A stretch of DNA of 6,006 bases. Source: UBA1351 sp964563505. Lineage in GTDB: Bacteria > Bacillota > Clostridia > Lachnospirales > Vallitaleaceae. Made by a program: the position numbers and the translations under genes. Shown here piece after piece: positions 5,924 to 6,006 of the stretch. A model generated the notes under the pieces. That model saw only the letters and a list, made by a program, of their open reading frames with translations, made no database searches and had not been told where the DNA came from. Positions within the stretch are counted from its first letter, which is position 1, and each line of letters starts with the position of its first letter. The stretch spans positions 1-6,006 of the forward strand of contig CAZLXW010000125.1 of assembly GCA_964563505.1 (NCBI GenBank), written 5' to 3'.

Positions 5924-6006
5924 TTACCATTTGTTTTTTAATTGCTTGGCTTCTTCAGTAATTTCATCAACGACACTTTTAACAAGAGGAATATGCTGGG
6001 ATGTTT
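5924..6006 (-). CDS. C-terminal end of an unidentified gene (partial)
   Basis: On the minus strand a frame is open from the window edge to a TAA at 5926-5924, giving the last 26 residues of a protein: TSQHIPLVKSVVDEITEEAK, then QLKNKW. The tail reads as an amphipathic, charged C-terminal helix. It loosely recalls the ends of FabK/nitronate monooxygenase-type flavoproteins, but 26 residues are too few to name a family. Support for it being real comes from the coding-like composition and the clean tail-to-tail fit with the HD gene. Confidence 0.6.
   Translation of the reverse strand, partial: TSQHIPLVKSVVDEITEEAKQLKNKW

Overview
The window is AT-rich (roughly 40% G+C by eye) and carries six genes, all consistent with a low-GC Gram-positive bacterium, most likely an anaerobic clostridial Firmicute. 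The grounds are strong purine-rich ribosome binding sites (AGGAG, GGGAG, AAAGGAGAG), a B. subtilis-like cre candidate, a stem plus T-tract terminator, a GTG start, and a Firmicute-type HD-domain hydrolase. The lineage is an inference from style, not from a marker gene.

Layout. (1) Positions 1-1265, minus strand: the 5' part of a membrane sensor with TM, extracellular dCache domain, TM, HAMP and the start of a signalling coiled coil. The output domain (histidine kinase or diguanylate cyclase) lies outside the window. (2) 1358-2248, minus: an AraC-family regulator with an N-terminal cupin sugar-sensing domain. (3) 2249-2414: a 166-bp divergent control region with a -10 box that lacks a good -35, repeats that could bind the regulator, and a cre-like site in the leader. 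(4) 2415-4709, plus: a GH31 alpha-xylosidase of the YicI type, with every substrate-recognition and catalytic residue that I recall for E. coli YicI present. It is followed at once by a near-perfect intrinsic terminator. (5) 4838-5311, plus: a small HPP-family membrane protein with its own -10 box. (6) 5353-5922, plus: an HD-domain phosphohydrolase with a GTG start, 41 bp downstream of the HPP gene. (7) 5924-6006, minus: the last 26 codons of an unidentified gene, tail to tail with the HD gene.

How the parts fit. The AraC regulator and the alpha-xylosidase form a compact divergent catabolic switch. The enzyme would remove non-reducing alpha-xylosyl groups from xyloglucan oligosaccharides (isoprimeverose-type substrates) in the cytoplasm; the regulator probably senses the released or imported sugar; the cre-like site suggests CcpA repression on top. 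No transporter, isomerase or kinase for xylose is present, so the pathway must be completed elsewhere. The HPP and HD genes look like a separate, possibly co-transcribed housekeeping pair. I see no mobile element, CRISPR array, tRNA or rRNA, and no stretch longer than 300 bases without a gene. The window is mostly ordinary; I did not find a convincing novel system.
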